NCBI RefSeq assembly: GCF_947172395.1
Contig: NC_069093.1
Location: 12,435,561 to 12,499,560 of the forward strand
Reading direction: 5' to 3'
DNA: 64,000 nt
Source: Bicyclus anynana
Taxonomy: Eukaryota; Arthropoda; Insecta; Lepidoptera; Nymphalidae
The notes under the pieces are model-generated. The model saw only the letters and a list, made by a program, of their open reading frames with translations, searched no databases and was not told the DNA's origin. Shown here one piece after another: positions 62,430 to 64,000 of the stretch. The position numbers and the translations under genes are program-made. The first letter of the stretch is position 1. The number at the start of each line of letters is the position of its first letter.

Positions 62430-62620
62430 TTTTAATAACCGAGATAGACATCATAACTTGCTATCCGGAGCACGGATTGTGTTAGGTACACAACTCGAGA
62501 TAGTTATTTAGAAATTAATGTCAGAAAGTTAAACACAATGTTTCATAGCCCAACCCAAAAATCGAACCTCGAATATCATGATCTGCAGCCGAAGTCAACC
62601 ACTAAACGAATGAAGCAGTT
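62430..62620 (-). mobile_element. SINE-C fragment
   Basis: TTTCATAGCCCAACCCAAAA and ATCGAACCTCGAATATC form a reversed head comparable with 10220-10250. Upstream matches to the SINE-C body are weak. Confidence 0.45.
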
Positions 62621-63026
62621 ATTCATATTTATTCAAATGTAAATCCAAACCATTTCACTCAATTCAGCTATGGGAACGAAATCCTCGGAAAGTCTTAAAT
62701 CCCACCTTTCGATCTCAATTCTGCCTCATTTGTAGACATAGATGGCGTTTCTGGATCCTTCGCCTTGATCTATGGAGCGATCCCACTTGCAAGGGTTCTT
62801 TATAAGTGAATATATTTTTCCAATTTCTCTCTCACGGCAGACACGCTTAGAGAAATGGCTTTCGCGTTACATGAGGTTTTGTAGGGACCCGAGAATTTAT
62901 GTTACCCTGGTAACTAGGTGAGACAATTTAGTGTAGATAGTGTGTCTTTTTGAAGCGACTTCAAAAAAGGTTTGTATAATTTAATATTTTAAATGATATT
63001 TATATGTTTGTAAAATATATGCTTTA
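62621..63026. other. No recognised feature
   Basis: Nothing assigned. Confidence 0.5.
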
Positions 63027-63255
63027 CTCTCATTCACTCGAGAGTTTTTTTAACGGACATTAAAAAAGCGTTCAAATATAGTATGAAGTTAAATGAAGGT
63101 CTATTTCCAACGCCCACAATTGAAAATGCAGCACTGCTCGAAAAAAGGCGTGGTGTTTTAAAAACGTTGTCGTGTGAACATTACTTGGGAATGCATTTGT
63201 TGTATTTGAACGCTTTTTTAACGTCCGCTAAAAAAGCTCTTGTGCGAATAAGGGC
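63027..63255. mobile_element. MITE-2, compact copy
   Basis: The left end CTCTCATTCACTCGAGAG pairs with the right end CTCTTGTGCGAATAAGGGCT (63237-63256). GGACATTAAAAAAGCGTTCA pairs with GAACGCTTTTTTAACGTCC. An 84-codon frame crosses the element but only translates the inverted repeat. Confidence 0.8.
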
Positions 63256-63307
63256 TAAAATTATTTACCACAGAATACATAAAAGTCGTTTTACTTATAT
63301 TAGCTTA

Positions 63308-63460
63308 CTAGCTGAACCTCAGTTTCACTTGTTGTAGTTCTCATTTCCGCGGTAATATAACCTTTGTTACTCTCTGACAATGTAGCTTTCTACTGCTGAA
63401 AGAAGTTTTCCAATCGATCCAGTACTTTTCGAATTGATTCGTTATTCATATTGGCATGAA
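63308..63460 (-). mobile_element. Helitron-like remnant
   Basis: CTAG at 63308 after A, followed by TATAACCTTTGTTACTC and TGAAAGAAGTTTTCCAATCG, comparable with the third body type at 36075-36244. The hairpin is decayed. Confidence 0.55.
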
Positions 63461-64000
63461 GTTCGTTTATTTTTTCAACAGAATTGAAAAATCCATTTTG
63501 ATAAGACTTTTGTTTTAAGAAAAGATTTTTGTTCTAAAAACAGCATTTATTTATCATATAATAACAGTTGATCAGATATCTAGTCGAACAGTAGGTACAT
63601 AAAACAACAAAAACACGATACGCGTTAGTCTTTTAGTACTAATAATAGCATATATTGCGTAATATAGGTATTTTTGTTTAAATCTTGAAAAAATATGTAG
63701 CAATAAATTTACAATAGTTATTCCACATTTATTTATAGAGGAAAGATATAGTTAGTATGTTTTATTAAGATTGGCATTATAATAAATTAAATTGCAGTGA
63801 TTGACATTTTGAAGACATAAACGTCGCATTAAAGTCAGCTGTAAAAATTACTGTCTTGCTTAGTTCATAACAATATATAGAGTAAGAAACTGCGGTGGCC
63901 GGATCTTTGTTATTTTATAAAATTTAAGAATGTCCATTGAAGGATTATGAAGCTTCGAGTCTGGTGACAGAGCATGATTTTCATTTTATATCAAAGAAAA
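63461..64000. other. No recognised feature
   Basis: AT-rich DNA to the end of the window. Nothing assigned. Confidence 0.5.

Overview
This is AT-rich animal nuclear DNA, almost certainly from a moth or butterfly (Lepidoptera). The evidence is the repeat content: an RTE-type retrotransposon ending in ATG/TGA triplets, several tRNA-derived SINE families, small Helitrons with CTAG 3' ends, and fold-back MITEs. I recognise these types from lepidopteran genomes, but I cannot name the species. I found no host protein-coding exon, no functional tRNA or rRNA gene and no CRISPR array. The window reads as intergenic or intronic sequence built from layered mobile elements.

The only long open frame is an 893-codon endonuclease/reverse-transcriptase gene (53127-55808). 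It lies in a 2.95-kb RTE-type LINE with 19-bp target-site duplications and an in-frame internal deletion. At least seven 5'-truncated relatives are scattered around (4.3, 7.3, 13.9/18.2, 44.2, 45.7, 50.5 and 57.8 kb). Four SINE families are labelled here: SINE-A has a TGATGA-type tail like the RTE, SINE-B an AATAAA/poly-A tail, SINE-C is degenerate, and SINE-D is short. The two unrelated families labelled MITE-1 and MITE-2, and the other MITEs, have terminal inverted repeats.

Layout: 0-11 kb holds a 35-bp minisatellite, a CR1-like LINE end, SINEs and nested insertions. 11.45-19.90 kb is a near-identical direct duplication of a 4215-bp segment, with 18 bp between the copies. 20-38 kb holds SINEs, Helitrons, MITEs and two long perfect palindromes. 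39-46 kb holds a MITE with a 130-bp minisatellite and a run of Helitrons. 46.7-49.0 kb is a 2230-bp inverted-repeat transposon inserted in a Helitron, carrying a decayed RTE endonuclease. 51-56 kb has two copies of one repeat; one copy is interrupted by a Helitron and the other by the RTE, so each shows the other's empty site. 56-64 kb holds more Helitrons, MITEs and SINE remnants.

The elements interact mainly by nesting, which gives a relative insertion order. The RTE is the plausible source of the machinery for SINE-A. SINE-B must use another LINE. No transposase or Helitron Rep/helicase gene was seen, so the DNA elements here are non-autonomous.
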